34,070 nucleotides of DNA from Paramacrobiotus richtersi (GCA_034698045.1 JAQGAU010000221.1:1-34070), one strand, 5' to 3'; positions 1-11,310 are shown, counted from the stretch's first letter. The notes: a model not told the origin generated them from the sequence alone. Numbers and translations are program-made.

Positions 1-225
1 CGGAAACTGAAAATGACGAACACAGACCATGTTCCCGCAGATTCTAATCCAGAAAAGCAGGAAATCCTTGGCATTGCCGGGTTTTCCCTAGCCAGTTGGC
101 CTTGCCAGTGGCAATTGCCATTGCCATGTTTTAGACCCTGCCGAAAGTTTGCAATGGCGTTCGCTTTTCGTGCGCTAACATAAAGCAAGCCAAAGCTTTC
201 GATTGCAGTGATCAGCGTACTACCG
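1..225. other. Left edge, no gene recognised
   Basis: I see no coding region, RNA gene or clear repeat here. It is unique-looking DNA leading into the minisatellite. Confidence 0.5.
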
Positions 226-660
226 GCAATAATGTCCCCCTAGTACCGGCAGTAATGTCACCCTTACAACAGGCAATAATGCCCCTTGCTACCTGCAATA
301 ATGTCCCCCGTAGTACAGGCAATAATGTCTGCCTTACTACCGGCAATAATGTCACCCTTACTACCGGCAACAATGTCCCCCTTGCTACCGGCAATAATGT
401 CCCCCTTACTACCTGCAATAATGTCCCCCTTACTACCGGCAACAATGTCCCCTTTGCTACCGGCAATAATGTTCCCTTACTACCGGCAATAATGTCCCCC
501 GAAGAATCGGCAGTAATGTCACCCTTACAAGAGGCAATAATGTCCCGGTAGTACCGCCAATAATGCCCCCTGTACTACCGGCAATAATGTCCCCCGAAGT
601 ATCGGCAGTAATGTCACCCTTACAAGAGGCAATAATGTCCCCTGCAGTATCGACAATAAT
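226..660. repeat. 24-bp minisatellite array
   Basis: A 24-bp unit, of the type CCGGCAATAATGTCCCCCTT followed by ACTA, is repeated head to tail about 17 times with point variation and some shortened units. A degraded trace reappears near 820-866. Because 24 is a multiple of 3 and the unit has few stops, both strands show long open frames with an 8-residue period. These are artefacts of the repeat and not genes. The array lies just downstream of the minus-strand kinase pseudogene and seems to have replaced its 3' end. Confidence 0.9.
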
Positions 661-835
661 GGCACCATCACGCAAATTTGTTGTTGGTCACATCGGTGGC
701 GGTGGTAGCGCTTGGTTGCAGGTCTCGGAATGATCCCGAATTTGTCCAGGCTTTCTAGGTCCTTCGAATCACTAAACTTGTGCAAGGGTTACACATTTCG
801 CGATGGTTACAAAGGGGACCCGGCAATAATGTCCG

Positions 836-2312
836 GGGGGACATTTTGGCAGGGGGGACATAATTGACGGTCACATGCGGCTGATGCTCGATCCTTATCG
901 GCTGGCACCAGACAGCGTTGAATTACACTCTTTACATCCTGATGAATCCGCTCGGATACAAAAGGATAATATCCCTGGGACAACCGTAACAGGAACTGAT
1001 CGGCCAAAAAGCTTTTCCGTTCTATTTTATGCATTTCCAGCTCTCCTGCAACATTCGTAACCATTTTGTAAAACAGTCGCTCAAAAAGTCCCACAGCGCA
1101 GTTAGCCAAATCAAGAATAATGCATCCGAGACTCCAAATATCGGTTGGAAATCCAACATCATCGTGCTCTTGTTGAAGAGTCTGCATGACCATTTCTGGG
1201 GACATGTACGGGCCAGTTGCGGCCAGGTCTTTGCGGTCCGGGGTAGAGGAGTCGTCAGCAATGCGCACCGCGCGATCGAGATCCCCGATACGCAAGGTAC
1301 GGTTTCCAGTATCCCCGGTGGCTCTGTTCATGAACACGTTGCCGGGATTCAGATCTCCATGGCTGAACTGATTTTCATGCAGAAAATGCAGCCCGAGTGC
1401 TAACTGTGTAGCGTAGCTGACGACTGCTTCGACTGATAAATTGCAAACTCCTGTTCTGCACTGTGTGACGAGATGGTCCAGATCGCCACCTAGAAAACAG
1501 AGCGGCACTTGTTTCTACCTGACAAGTCTTACAACTGAACGCCGTTGGCAGTAAAAGTTGCACAATACGCCAGCTGATATAATATGTGAACTCTTGGAAC
1601 AGCACAGCAAAAAATTGATGACAAAGGTTTCGGTGGATAGCATTTACACGTAATATACTTAGAGTCAACTTAAAGCCGAAACTGCAACAGACCTCCATGC
1701 CGTGCCCAATAAGCCATATTAATCGTTCATTTTACTTAATGATTGCTTCTCCACATTACTTCGGTATCCGGGTTTTACCAATAAAGAAGAGACAGTATAA
1801 ACGCAAAAACAAACTATCTCAGATTATGAAACGATCCGGAGCGATTCTGTCGAATCCAAACGATGCGATATTACACTATGTAGCTAGTTCCAAGACTAGG
1901 ATACATTTTAATATTTTGTTCTCTGAGGGCGACGAAAAATGTTCGATTGCCGCCTTACCAAGTTACCTGCGCAGTAATCCATCATGATTTCGATGTTTGC
2001 TTCTTGCGTAAGTTTCCATATGGTCACTTTGTGGTAAGTCACTAAATGTGTATTTTTCAAACCTGTTAGCTTCCGCCATTGGTCCTTCGCTTTTGTCCAC
2101 ATGTGATCTTGCTGTATTTCTTTGATTGTAGCATTTAACAGAGTTATCTCTTTTATGGCAACCGCTTCATTTCCTTTATAACTGCCAAACCTGATAACTC
2201 TTGTACACACGACCATAAGCGCCTTCTCCTATGACGTCCCGCAGGCCATTGTAGTAGTACTTGCATTCACAGCCATCTCCGGTAATGATATCATAGTTTA
2301 CTGCTTTCAGTG
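836..2312 (-). pseudogene. Decayed protein kinase (paralogue of the kinase gene at 22503-25543)
   Basis: Two exons of a Ser/Thr kinase-like domain are readable on minus. The N-lobe exon (about 2312 to 1967) has the glycine loop IGEGAYG and VAIKEI with the ATP-binding lysine, and ends in MMDYCAG at a GT donor. The C-lobe exon starts at 1489 after a TTTTCTAG acceptor and has HGDLNPGN (catalytic loop), IGDLDRAV (DFG position), YMSPEM (APE position) and DIWSLG. It is a close paralogue of the last domain of the 22503-25543 gene: same intron position and near-identical motifs. It is broken in two ways. The reading frame shifts between the glycine loop and the VAIK strand (around 2205-2212), and the last residues after DKDRASAA run into minisatellite-derived sequence. 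No intact first domain was found upstream. A doubtful open frame at 2371-2664 (minus) may be a degraded remnant. Confidence 0.75.
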
Positions 2313-3814
2313 ATCTAAAAAATGCAGAAGAACAATAGCACGTTTTGCTTCTCAGTGAGCACGGGCCCGGCTAGTAGAAATTCCCCCACTTTGCTTTCAT
2401 TCTGTGCTGCGAGTACAAGTTGAGCTTAGATGAACAGATCATGTCCTGGTTTGCTTCTGCGTGAAACTGCGCTAGGTGAGACAAAATGTACACAGAAGAG
2501 CAAACATCGTAAACGGACAAAAGGCGCTGCCTGGCCTGTGTCCACTTCGCGCTTTTCTCAGTGCCCCGGTACAGTGGGCCACTATCGCCGTCCTGCGATA
2601 TGTGCCGAATCCTTCTCTGATCACCTAACTTCAGCCGGTGTTTCCCAACAATGCTATGGTCCAACTTTAAAAATAATCAAAAAATAGTAATCCTGCTGCG
2701 AAAATTTCGGAAAAATACTTATAATGTACAGAATTCATTTGCGAACAATTTTAGTTGGCCTTTTCCATAAATTCGTCTGTCTTGATACTTAAACACGCCC
2801 TATTCTGACTTTCGGTGTACAAAAACCAGGTTTGCACGCTTATCGAAAATAATTTCACCAAAAGCGCAACCAAAATTATAGGTGAAGTCATTCCACATAT
2901 TATACTGTTTTTGTCTGATTTTTTACTAATAATTTACTATTTTTTGATTATTTTTGAAAATTTTGACCTTTCAGTGATCATAACTTTTTCTGCAGTTATT
3001 GTTATTTTTGAACAACAACGTTATTGTGTACTTCAGTCATGTGCTAAATGAACTCATATACAGAGCCGGTAACAAACAATGCGCGCGCCGCTCTCTAGTA
3101 CGTCTGCCATGATGTGTGGAAAGTGGTACCACCTCTCATTAAACGAATTACTACGTATACGCCACCTGTAATCACTGTTTCTAAAAACTTCAAAATTCGA
3201 TAAAAAATTTCAAATCTGGAATTTTTGCAAAAACTCTCCGTACTGCACACCCTTGCCCAAGTGCCTTTAGGTAACATTTGACTGTACTCTTATAAACTGT
3301 AAGACAGAAATGGAGTTTGAAACGGCGGAATCCGAGACGTAGAAATGTATGAATCTAGAGATAGTGGCTTACATTAAGCCACCTTGTCCACCAGCCACTG
3401 CAAACTATAGTTTAAATTATAGTTTCTGGAACAGTGGTACAGTATGGCACAACGTCAACATCGTATACCGGGATTCGAACGTTTATATACACAGCTTGCG
3501 TTTTTAATGACAGACTCGGCTACAATACCCCTACGTCTTATTCCCAAGGAAACAGCGCAGACAACGGGCCTGCCTTGCTGTTGCGTGTCGCAGGAAAAGA
3601 CTAGTACAGCCGAAAAATGACAACAAAATCCGTTTCCATTGTCTGCGGAATTAGATATCAAACGTATACACTGAAACAGACGCCAAAGGTCATCGGGAAG
3701 TACCCTGCTACACACCTGATACCCGTTGGAGAGCATGATTGAGAAGAATGGCTAGATCGATATAACAGCATGCCGTAGCCGGGATGGCGAGTCCTTTGGG
3801 TTGGGCGCCGTGGA
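2313..3814. other. Intergenic, no gene recognised
   Basis: AT-rich DNA with only short open frames that resemble nothing I know. It includes an inverted repeat at 3402-3425 (AAACTATA and TATAGTTT arms around 8 bases). Confidence 0.5.
3402..3425. repeat. Short inverted repeat
   Basis: Eight-base arms AAACTATA and TATAGTTT flank an 8-base spacer. It could form a small hairpin. No function is evident. Confidence 0.6.
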
Positions 3815-6800
3815 ATGCGAGTGGAAGAGGCGGCCGATGTGGTCAGCTTCCAGCTGGGCATCCTCAAGCTTCTGGGCCTGGTGGCGATGGAGCCCGCCGG
3901 CGGGGTCTGGCGTGCGGCAGGCCACGTCTGGGCTGTACTGGGCGGACTCTTCCTCCTCGGCGCCCTGGCCAATCTATCCCTGCTGGCCGGGTTCGTGGTC
4001 TACACCTTCGTGGAGGTGCGGCACGCCATCCACATCTCGCCCTTCGTCCTTCTCCTCTCCCTCCTCCCGCCGCTCCTCTTTACCGTGCGGGCGCTTTCGG
4101 TCCTGCTGCGCACCGCTAACGACCGGCGGTTAATACGGGAGATTGTCGCTGCCACGGATGAGGTGCTGCGGTTGTCGTTTGCCGAGGAGAAGTTGACCGA
4201 TCGGCTGGGGGAGTGGAAGCGGTCGGCGATTACGTTGGGGGTTGTGACGCTGGTTCTACGGGTGAGACAAATAAGATAATATCATTATTACTAACAATTT
4301 AAACATTTAAGAAACTGAGAATTTTAGGAATAAGCTCAACATGTTGCAGGTATTGTGGGACGCGTGCAACTGGTGGTACTTTATCGAGCAGCTGGAAACG
4401 CGGCCGGAAGCGACGGCCGATCACGTCTGGCACCCCCTCCCCATCCCGGTGACCTTGGTGCAGTTTATCGTCATCTGGAGTGTCTTCTCTTCCCTGCCCT
4501 TCTTCGTCTCACAGCAGGTATGTTATTGTGCAGCAACAAACATAATATTACATGAATGTACATCTGCTTACACAATTCAGTGAAGTGTTTTCCAACGTTA
4601 ACCTACTGTAGAATCATCACTTTTTTCATATTAGAAGCCTGTAAAGTTCGCCATTTAATATTTGTTCATCATTCCTATTCATTGATAACATGTGTTTGTA
4701 CAATTCTGGCTATGTTTCACTGTTTACTTCATCTAACTCTGTTACGTAACTATACCTATTTTCATGTACTATACATGCTCGTAGTTGTTACGAGAATATT
4801 TACATGGCAGAGCGTTTAAGTTATAATAGAAACTGAAAGGTCACAGAATCGTAACGGCCGGTGTCGTATTGAGTTTAATGATATGCAGGAAAGAGAAGCG
4901 TAAACAAGTAAGCGGTAGTCAATATCGTAGAATCGTAAAGTAGCCAGAACGGTAGGAATGCCAACAAGTGTGTATCCGTGCCGAACAACACACAAACATG
5001 TACTTATAAAGGAAAACATGTAGGAAGGTTAACATATCTAGAGTAACAATCGTGTATCAGAGTGTACAATCGCAAATGAAACAAGCATGTGAGAGTGTAT
5101 GATTAACATCGGCAACATTAACTGTAAGTGTTGGTGATACATACTAAAACAATGCTTGCGTAACATAATTATTATCATAATAACGTAAATACTTATTTTA
5201 CAATTACACATTATTTTACAATCACATTTATTTTTAATTTGAAATGTTATGGTATGATTGCTCTTTATATAACTTAATAAATATGTTACATCAGTAATCT
5301 GGTAGATTTGTAATGTGTTGTCTCCAAATTGTTAAGTAAGTACTGTAATAACTTAATTCATAATGTACATACAGTAAATGCGATTTACATACACACAGTA
5401 CATGTACATCTACATGCAGATTACAGCGTATACGTAATTTATTAGGATCCATAATGTATATCATTTACATTGTTAATTTTGTGTACTGGAATGATGGTAG
5501 GTATTCGGCCTGGCAATGGTACTATCCTGGATCTTCGGCTCGTGCGTCCAGCAGCTGGTCTCCGAGATCAACGAAGCCCACTCAGATTTGGCGCGTCGTC
5601 TGTCCCGCAGTGTCCAGCACGCCGCCCGCCACATGGCGACAGCTGAGGCAACTGTCGTGGCGCTCAAGGACCGGCACGCCCGCCTCGTCGAGTACTGCGA
5701 AGAGTTCAACGACACCTTCGCTTGGCATCTGTTCTTCATCTACTTCCTGGACGTGTGCGCCGTGTGCGGCTATGTGGCGGATGTGGTGATGAATGTGGAG
5801 AGTCATTTGATCAGTGGGAAACTGTACCATTGGGCGAGTTTGCTGTTGTACGGGTGTTATGCGTCGGTGTTCTTTACCCCGATGGTGCGAGTCCATGAAC
5901 AGGTAGATAGCATGCATATCGAACAAAGTTCAGTGATATAAGAAATAAGAATTCGTCATGCTGTTGAGTATCCTCGTGGTCCGAGAAGCGTGACCTTTAC
6001 ATGGCCGCTTGTCTTTTATAACGGTTTCCCTAGACTTTCATTCTTTTCCGTATTAGCGGAATGTAGTAACGCATCGGCTGTCGTTGTTCTCTGTGGTCAG
6101 TTTAGGACGTTTCAGGGGCTTATTCTTGTATGATTGACAGGGACACTTGATCATGCGGGCGCTCTACCAACTGCTCCATACCGCCGAGCATTACACGCCG
6201 CCCACGGAAGTAAGACACGACAATCATACGTACATATGTACAGCATATCAAGTACATTTTTATGTCTATATTATTGATTCATGATGCTTAATGTCTGTGT
6301 AATTGATGATCACCAGCTGGTACATATCAGCACAGTGTACTGACTTTATTTATCATGATATTAGTATCAATCAGCTGTACATGGTACCGGTTTACATCGA
6401 TGTAGACGGCTTTTACTTTTGTCTGTACGCATTTGCACGTACAAATTTCTAGTGCACGGTGACAAGTATAAGGCCGTTGTGAACTACGTACATGGGTGGT
6501 TGCAGGGTGAACACTTGAAAAAGTACCTGGTGTCCTTTATCAACGCCAGCAAGGACCAGGTGCTCATGTTCCACGGGGCGGATATGTACCACGGGGCGGA
6601 TATGTTCCACATTACACGCCATATCCCCATCGCCGTAAGTCGCCATTACAAGCCTCGTACAGACAGCAATTACCCTGTTCCTGTACATATTTTTAATGTA
6701 TTGATTGGTTGCTGCTTTTTATGTGACGGCTTTTGTCGAATTGTCGCAAGATATTACATAGACAGAATTTACGAATATATACAGTATGTTTATCGTTTTG

Positions 6801-7122
6801 TTATTCAATTTTATTAAAATTATCATGTACGTTGTATTAGAATAATGTGTACGTGTTGTCATAATTGGTATCGAGTTGGTTCGTGGTGATAATTAGCACA
6901 AACAATGCACTTTGTACAACCAATGCTGAAATAATGTCGTCGTGCTTTGTAGACGTGGACACGTTGGCCCTGTCGGCCGGCATCGTCTGCAGTGAGATTC
7001 TCGGACACCAGCGCAAATGTCCCGACTGCCAGTGCGGCGGGAACACCACGTCCACTCACCCCCTCGGCACGCTAGACCACCACGAGACGACACACAATCC
7101 CGCCCTGGATTTTGCACTCTGA
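3815..7122 (+). CDS. Gustatory-receptor-like 7TM protein (six exons)
   Basis: Six GC-rich exons can be joined: 3815-4261, 4350-4517, 5501-5902, 6141-6209, 6506-6634 and about 6953-7122. The first five are all phase 0 with good GT donors and AG acceptors. The product is about 460 residues, a normal size for insect-type gustatory receptors. Hydrophobic segments lie in exon 1 (AVLGGLFLLGALANLSLLAG, and the stretch around FVLLLSLLPPLLF), across exons 1-2, in exon 2 (TLVQFIVIWSVFSSLPFF), twice in exon 3 and once in exon 6 (LALSAGIVCSEIL). The loop CEEFNDTFAWHLFF in exon 3 resembles the intracellular region before TM5/6 of gustatory receptors. The C-terminal tail has CPDCQC. The ATG at 3815 is the first after an in-frame stop at 3776. 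The join to exon 6 is off by one base with the obvious splice sites, so either the splice is unusual or there is a frameshift. Family assignment is by pattern; expected role is ligand-gated chemoreception at the cell membrane. Confidence 0.65.
6571..6606 (+). repeat. In-frame 18-bp tandem duplication in exon 5 of the receptor
   Basis: Two 18-base units beginning CCACGGGGCGGATATGT lie back to back and differ at one base. They encode the repeated residues HGADMY and HGADMF, and the frame is kept. Confidence 0.85.
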
Positions 7123-8487
7123 ACACACTTCTGTCCCTCACAATGCACTATTTTTCATTCTCTTTTGTCCTCAAATTTATGCATCTTTTTCCCATTTTTT
7201 CCCTATTATTTCCCTCCGGATCCAGTTATCTATCTTTTCCCTTTTCTCCTCCGTTTTATGAAACTTGTTTTGCCAACTTCGCCAATTTTGTACTTGTTCG
7301 TCCAGTTTATCTAGTCGTTTTTGTTATTGATTATTAATTTTCTCTCTCCATTTTATGTCACTTGTTTTACCAGTTTTTACTGATTTTGTTTATTTTTCGC
7401 TGAATTTGTTCGTTTATTGCGGATTATTCAATCCCGATAATTTGACAGATCATTCGTAAACAATACCGCTTGCTGTACATCGTTGTGCCGTTTACTCTTG
7501 ATCACAAATGCATAACAAAAGAAAGTCCTCTCTGTACAAGCCCGCCAAAATGTTACTCTTTACAAGCCACTGCCGCCCTCTTGGGTGGCGTCGTTGATCG
7601 GCTCATGTCCATCCGCTGCTTCGGCATTGCTCGATTGGCCCAGTCGCAAAAACCGCCGCACATGCTGCGGTACAAATCGCACCAACAACTCAAAGAAATC
7701 CCTACAACGTAATCAACCTTATACAGAATAATTTTATTTTCCTACTTGATAATGTTTTTGAATTTATTCATATTAATTTTTATTTCTTATACTTCTCTTT
7801 TTGTTTTAATTGTATTATTTTATTTTATATTTTTCACATTTCCCCTTATTTATTTCAATTTTAATTAATTTAAAATTTTCACATTTCTCCTCTTACTTAT
7901 TTTAATTACTTTCTGTTACTGCATATTTTTCATATTTCTCCTCTTATTTGATTTCTTTATATTATTTAATGTTCTTTGTATTCATCCTGTGTGACGTAAT
8001 TCCAACTTTATTCGCATCATCTTAAATTAGATTTATTAAAAAAGTTAAAGAAAGAAGCTGACAAGAGATAAAAGAAGAAATAAAACAGGATAACTTACTG
8101 TAAAATCACAACCATACGAAAGCTACAAAATTTAAGAAAACCTGCAATAAAATAAACAAAATTAAAACACAATAAATGATCAAAATGCAAAATGGAAACC
8201 ACCAAAATCAGGGTACGAAAAATTTAACGAACAACGATACAAGCGAACGAGTATTGCACATATTCCAATAAAATTCAATAAAAAAAATTAAACATTGTTA
8301 AATTTACAAAAATTTCAATAAAACTCTGTAAAAAAACCTTAAACCCTACAAAATAACTCACTCTAAATATTATAAAATTTCCAGAAAAATCAGCAAAAAT
8401 TCCGTACAAATAATAATAAAAAACTGAAAAAAAATCAACAAAATTTCGCAAAAAGTGTAATAAAAAAACAACTTGCAAAAAAACGTC
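7123..8487. other. AT-rich intergenic region, no gene recognised
   Basis: Strand-asymmetric, T-rich then A-rich DNA. From 7140 to 8000 the plus strand is pyrimidine-rich, and from about 8030 to 8480 it is A-rich. An open frame at 7470-7712 resembles nothing known and lacks convincing splice sites. No RNA gene seen. Confidence 0.5.
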
Positions 8488-9110
8488 TTACGCAGTATCC
8501 GGCGTAGTGTAACTCGCCGCGAGGAATACGGACGACCGCTGCACCTCCACCTCGTTCCGCAGCACCGTCACCCCGAACTGTATATCCACGGGCGCCCCCG
8601 CGGCCCCGCCCCCTCGGCCATGCATGCGCAGCGGCTCCCCCACCTGGCACTCGAGCGCCCACTCGTCCTCCAGCCCGAGCAGACCGGACCCCGTCCGCTT
8701 CTTGACCAGCGCTTTGCGGATCTTGCGTCGCTGCTGCCAGGTGCGGTGGCGCAGACGACAGGTTTGGTATTACTGGACTTGGGCAGCCGTTTCGCCAGTT
8801 CCATCAACTTCCCTCCGGCAAATCAAAGCTGAACCCTCCCTGAGCCGTCCGGAACTGCTGGAGATCATCCGACGTCTCTACACATCGCGCCACCTCCTCG
8901 GGCGGCGGGAGGACGGGCGGGTCGGTGGTGTGGAGGAAGAAGACGAGCAGGAGGGTCAGCGCGTACTTGCTGAACCCGTCCTGTCCGGTCAGCCCCTTGA
9001 GCTCCGCCCAGTGGCGCAGGGTGAACACCAGGGGCCGGACACGGCGGTCCAGGTGGCAACCTCGAATATTCACGGACGGCAAGAACCAGGCAGGCTCAAC
9101 GTTATTTTCA
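8488..9110 (-). pseudogene. Terminal nucleotidyltransferase (TUT/poly(A) polymerase-like) fragment, frameshifted
   Basis: Minus-strand sequence in 9082-8804 reads [18 protein letters not shown], then [16 protein letters not shown], then DPPVLPP. This is the central region of the non-canonical poly(A)/poly(U) polymerase family (TUT, GLD-2, MTPAP type), where the (D)xRVRPLV...HW...L..YALTLL..FFLQ pattern and PPVLP follow the catalytic domain. The frame then hits a stop after FDLPEGS. A second frame with good codons continues (about 8725 to 8488, including GLLGLEDEWALECQVGEPLR) and ends at TAA, with a possible splice donor overlapping it. At least one frame change separates the two pieces. The catalytic aspartates, which lie N-terminal to this part in the family, are not found in the window. 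The exon is GC-rich against very AT-rich flanks. I read it as a truncated, broken copy; unseen introns could explain part of it. Confidence 0.55.
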
Positions 9111-9438
9111 ACCCCTCGTACCGTATACTGCTACAGAATTCGCATGCATGTCGGCGATAAACGAAAATAATTTTAATACGACCATTGACCGCAGCATTAT
9201 GGTACTGTACAGTTACGTACATAAGTTTTTCGGACTAGTGCTTAAACATCAGAGTCTACGCTGCATTATGTATCAAAACATGCACATCAGACCCACATCT
9301 AAACGACAAAAGCTCTTCCCAAGAGGGACAATTAACGAAATGGACACGCTGAAAAAACGGCAAAAAATATGGTCAAATTTAAATAAATTAAATCATAAAC
9401 TCTGATCGGTCCTTGTGTCATCAAACGCGAAATGCCAC
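9111..9438. other. Intergenic, no gene recognised
   Basis: Short AT-rich spacer between the nucleotidyltransferase fragment and the F-box frame. Only short meaningless frames are present. Confidence 0.5.
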
Positions 9439-9957
9439 CTAAAATTCAGCCACAAATGGATACTTGCGTTGCCCGGCTGCCGTCCACCGATTCCCGGCCA
9501 CCTCATCGTCGCCTTCCTTGAAACGAAACACTCGACAGTGGGAACCGTGCACCGTCTGCAGCCACAGCAGTTCTTGACAGATGTGGGCCAATGCCGAACA
9601 ATCCCACTGCTCCGCATTCGCGGGACGATCCCCCGGATCCTGCTGGACCAGGATAAGTGTCGCCATCCGACTGCCCATACCGTTGATCATGTAAGCAGCT
9701 TGCACCAGTGCGCGGTTAGACTCCAGGTTGGTGCCAGACAAAACCAGCGTTTTGGTGAAAGGGGTGATAGTTTTGTGTAGGGTGGCCACTAGCTTCAGAT
9801 GGACCGCACCGCTGTATTTCGTCAGATCGATGTGGACGAGCCGCCCTTTGGGTGGGAAGGCGTCCCAAGCACGTCGGCACACTCGGCGACACATGGTCTG
9901 GGTGTTCACGTCCAGGAACGAGAGGACCTCTCCAATCAGCTCAAGCGGCAAATCCAT
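9439..9957 (-). CDS. F-box domain protein
   Basis: The frame from the ATG at 9957 gives 172 residues ending in a TAG stop. The F-box is N-terminal: MDLPLELIGEVLSFLDVNTQ followed by MCRRVCRRAWDAF matches the family's LPxElxxxIlsfLd...l..c..VcrrW pattern. F-box proteins recruit substrates to SCF (Skp1-cullin) ubiquitin ligases. The remaining about 120 residues, with LVLSGTNLESN and ATLILVQQDPGD, look like weak leucine-rich-repeat-type strands, which would fit substrate binding, but this is uncertain. A splice acceptor (CTTACAG) lies just upstream at about 9973, so the frame could instead be a downstream exon of the gene at 10122-10952. The phases do not match (upstream donor phase 2, this exon phase 0), so I list the two separately. 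Confidence 0.7.
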   Translation of the reverse strand: MDLPLELIGEVLSFLDVNTQTMCRRVCRRAWDAFPPKGRLVHIDLTKYSGAVHLKLVATLHKTITPFTKTLVLSGTNLESNRALVQAAYMINGMGSRMATLILVQQDPGDRPANAEQWDCSALAHICQELLWLQTVHGSHCRVFRFKEGDDEVAGNRWTAAGQRKYPFVAEF

Positions 9958-10121
9958 CAGTCCTGGTTCCTGTAAGATCACAGTACAAGGACTCGTCAGC
10001 TCGATTTTAACATGGTTTGCTCTGTGTACGTAAATCTTTACATGCTTAACAGGCAGCCACTGTTAACGTTTGTACAGATAAAATCATCAAAAAATCAGAA
10101 TTCACTGCCTTACAAACTGCC

Positions 10122-10952
10122 TTACCGAAACCGAATGATCCGATGCGTCAAGTGCTTGGTATAATCCACAAATTCGGCGAAGGTACTTTTTCTACGATAG
10201 AGAGAAAGGATGAGAGTGTGTAGATTCGACACACCGTCGAATTCTCGCAACAATGACCAAATCTGCGGACTGGCATATCGGTTCGCTGCGCCTACCATAA
10301 ATCCCTCAGTAATGGGAATCCGGGAGTAGGACACGTATTGCAGTCGGCCATCCTTGAATTTCGCTCCCGTCACTCCGGCTTCCCGTTCCCAGATCCGCAA
10401 GAAACCATCCTTTTTCGTAACTGCAAGCAGAGCGGGTCCATCCTTGTCTGGTAACGATACCGTGTGTCGATGAAAAAACTTCAGTGCGTCGATCCCCGTC
10501 AGGACCTCCATCGGGACGCGACCTTGACAGTATTCGCATTCCTTGAACGGCGGTCTACTGGGCAGTCGCACTCTGTCCGGTGCCATCACCTCCCGCACCA
10601 ATCCGTCGCCATAGTCAATCTCCACAAAAGCATACGATTCCCCAGCATCGGTGGCCAGGACTTTGGACGGATACCAGCGCCACGGCTGATCCGACGAGCG
10701 CTGGACTATGGTCTCCACAGCGTCCCCAGTTGCGTAGCGCCCACGATGCCAACACGACGTGCCGATTACTTTTCGCAATGGAACATAGACTTCTTCATGG
10801 CCGGGATAGAGGAAGTCTACAATGAGGGCCCTGCAAGGAATCCAGTCGCGGATTATGCCACGGCTGATCGGACCAGTTCCTTCTAGCACATCGACTCCCC
10901 AGTGGTACAACTGGCAGGATGGATGGTTGCGATACGTGATCATTTCTTCCAT
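10122..10952 (-). CDS. Unrecognised protein with a Tudor/chromo-like segment
   Basis: An intact 276-residue frame starts at the ATG at 10952 in a good context (AGCCATGG) and stops at 10122. I do not recognise the whole protein. Residues in the first half, AFVEIDYGDGLVREVMAPDR, preceded by WRWYPSKVLATD, resemble the beta-barrel core of Tudor/Agenet-type domains, which bind methylated peptides. A second stretch, RALIVDFLYPGHEEVYVPLR, has a similar pattern and could be a repeat of the fold. The C-terminal half has CEYCQG and no clear domain. The stop overlaps a splice donor (CG followed by GTAAGG), so the exon may splice on towards the F-box frame about 150 bp downstream, although the phases do not match. 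In that case this would be the N-terminal part of an F-box protein. Confidence 0.55.
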   Translation of the reverse strand: MEEMITYRNHPSCQLYHWGVDVLEGTGPISRGIIRDWIPCRALIVDFLYPGHEEVYVPLRKVIGTSCWHRGRYATGDAVETIVQRSSDQPWRWYPSKVLATDAGESYAFVEIDYGDGLVREVMAPDRVRLPSRPPFKECEYCQGRVPMEVLTGIDALKFFHRHTVSLPDKDGPALLAVTKKDGFLRIWEREAGVTGAKFKDGRLQYVSYSRIPITEGFMVGAANRYASPQIWSLLREFDGVSNLHTLILSLYRRKSTFAEFVDYTKHLTHRIIRFR

Positions 10953-11310
10953 GGCTGTGTTTGAATTAAAAAGTGACAAAAGAATTAACTGCAATGCACC
11001 AAATTGAAGTGTATCAGTTTGGAAAGAACCGGATAACCAACTGCAAATATTCAGCGTCAGTTTTTGCCAAATGGATAATGGAATGAATGTGGGTAATTTG
11101 GTAAAGGAAACAAACGGCAACCATAACTGTAGCTGGCCCCTGATTGCATATTCCATAGGCCAATTCACTTTATTCTTAATAACTAGTCGAGCACCCAGGG
11201 CGGTTACACTTTGTCCATCGGGGAATGCCGAGAACGGTTTTTGTAGTTGCTGAATTTTTGTTTTCGTGTTCTGTTGTGCCTTTTACCTTTATAAAGGAGT
11301 TTGACTGAAA

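Noticed and set aside
212-785. Several 70-100-residue frames on both strands
   Set aside because: They are read-through of the 24-bp minisatellite and have an 8-residue period.
2371-2664. 97-residue minus frame upstream of the kinase pseudogene
   Set aside because: Only a faint likeness to a kinase N-lobe end (AEANQDMI against GANIEIMM); not enough to call.
3455-3540. tRNA-like promoter boxes on minus (GTTCGAATCCC with an upstream TAGCCGAGTCTG)
   Set aside because: The T-stem cannot pair (AAACG against CCCGG) and no cloverleaf forms, so I do not call a tRNA; at most a decayed tRNA-derived element.
4556-4819. Hydrophobic 87-residue plus frame
   Set aside because: It lies inside an intron of the receptor gene, in AT-rich sequence, with no splice support.
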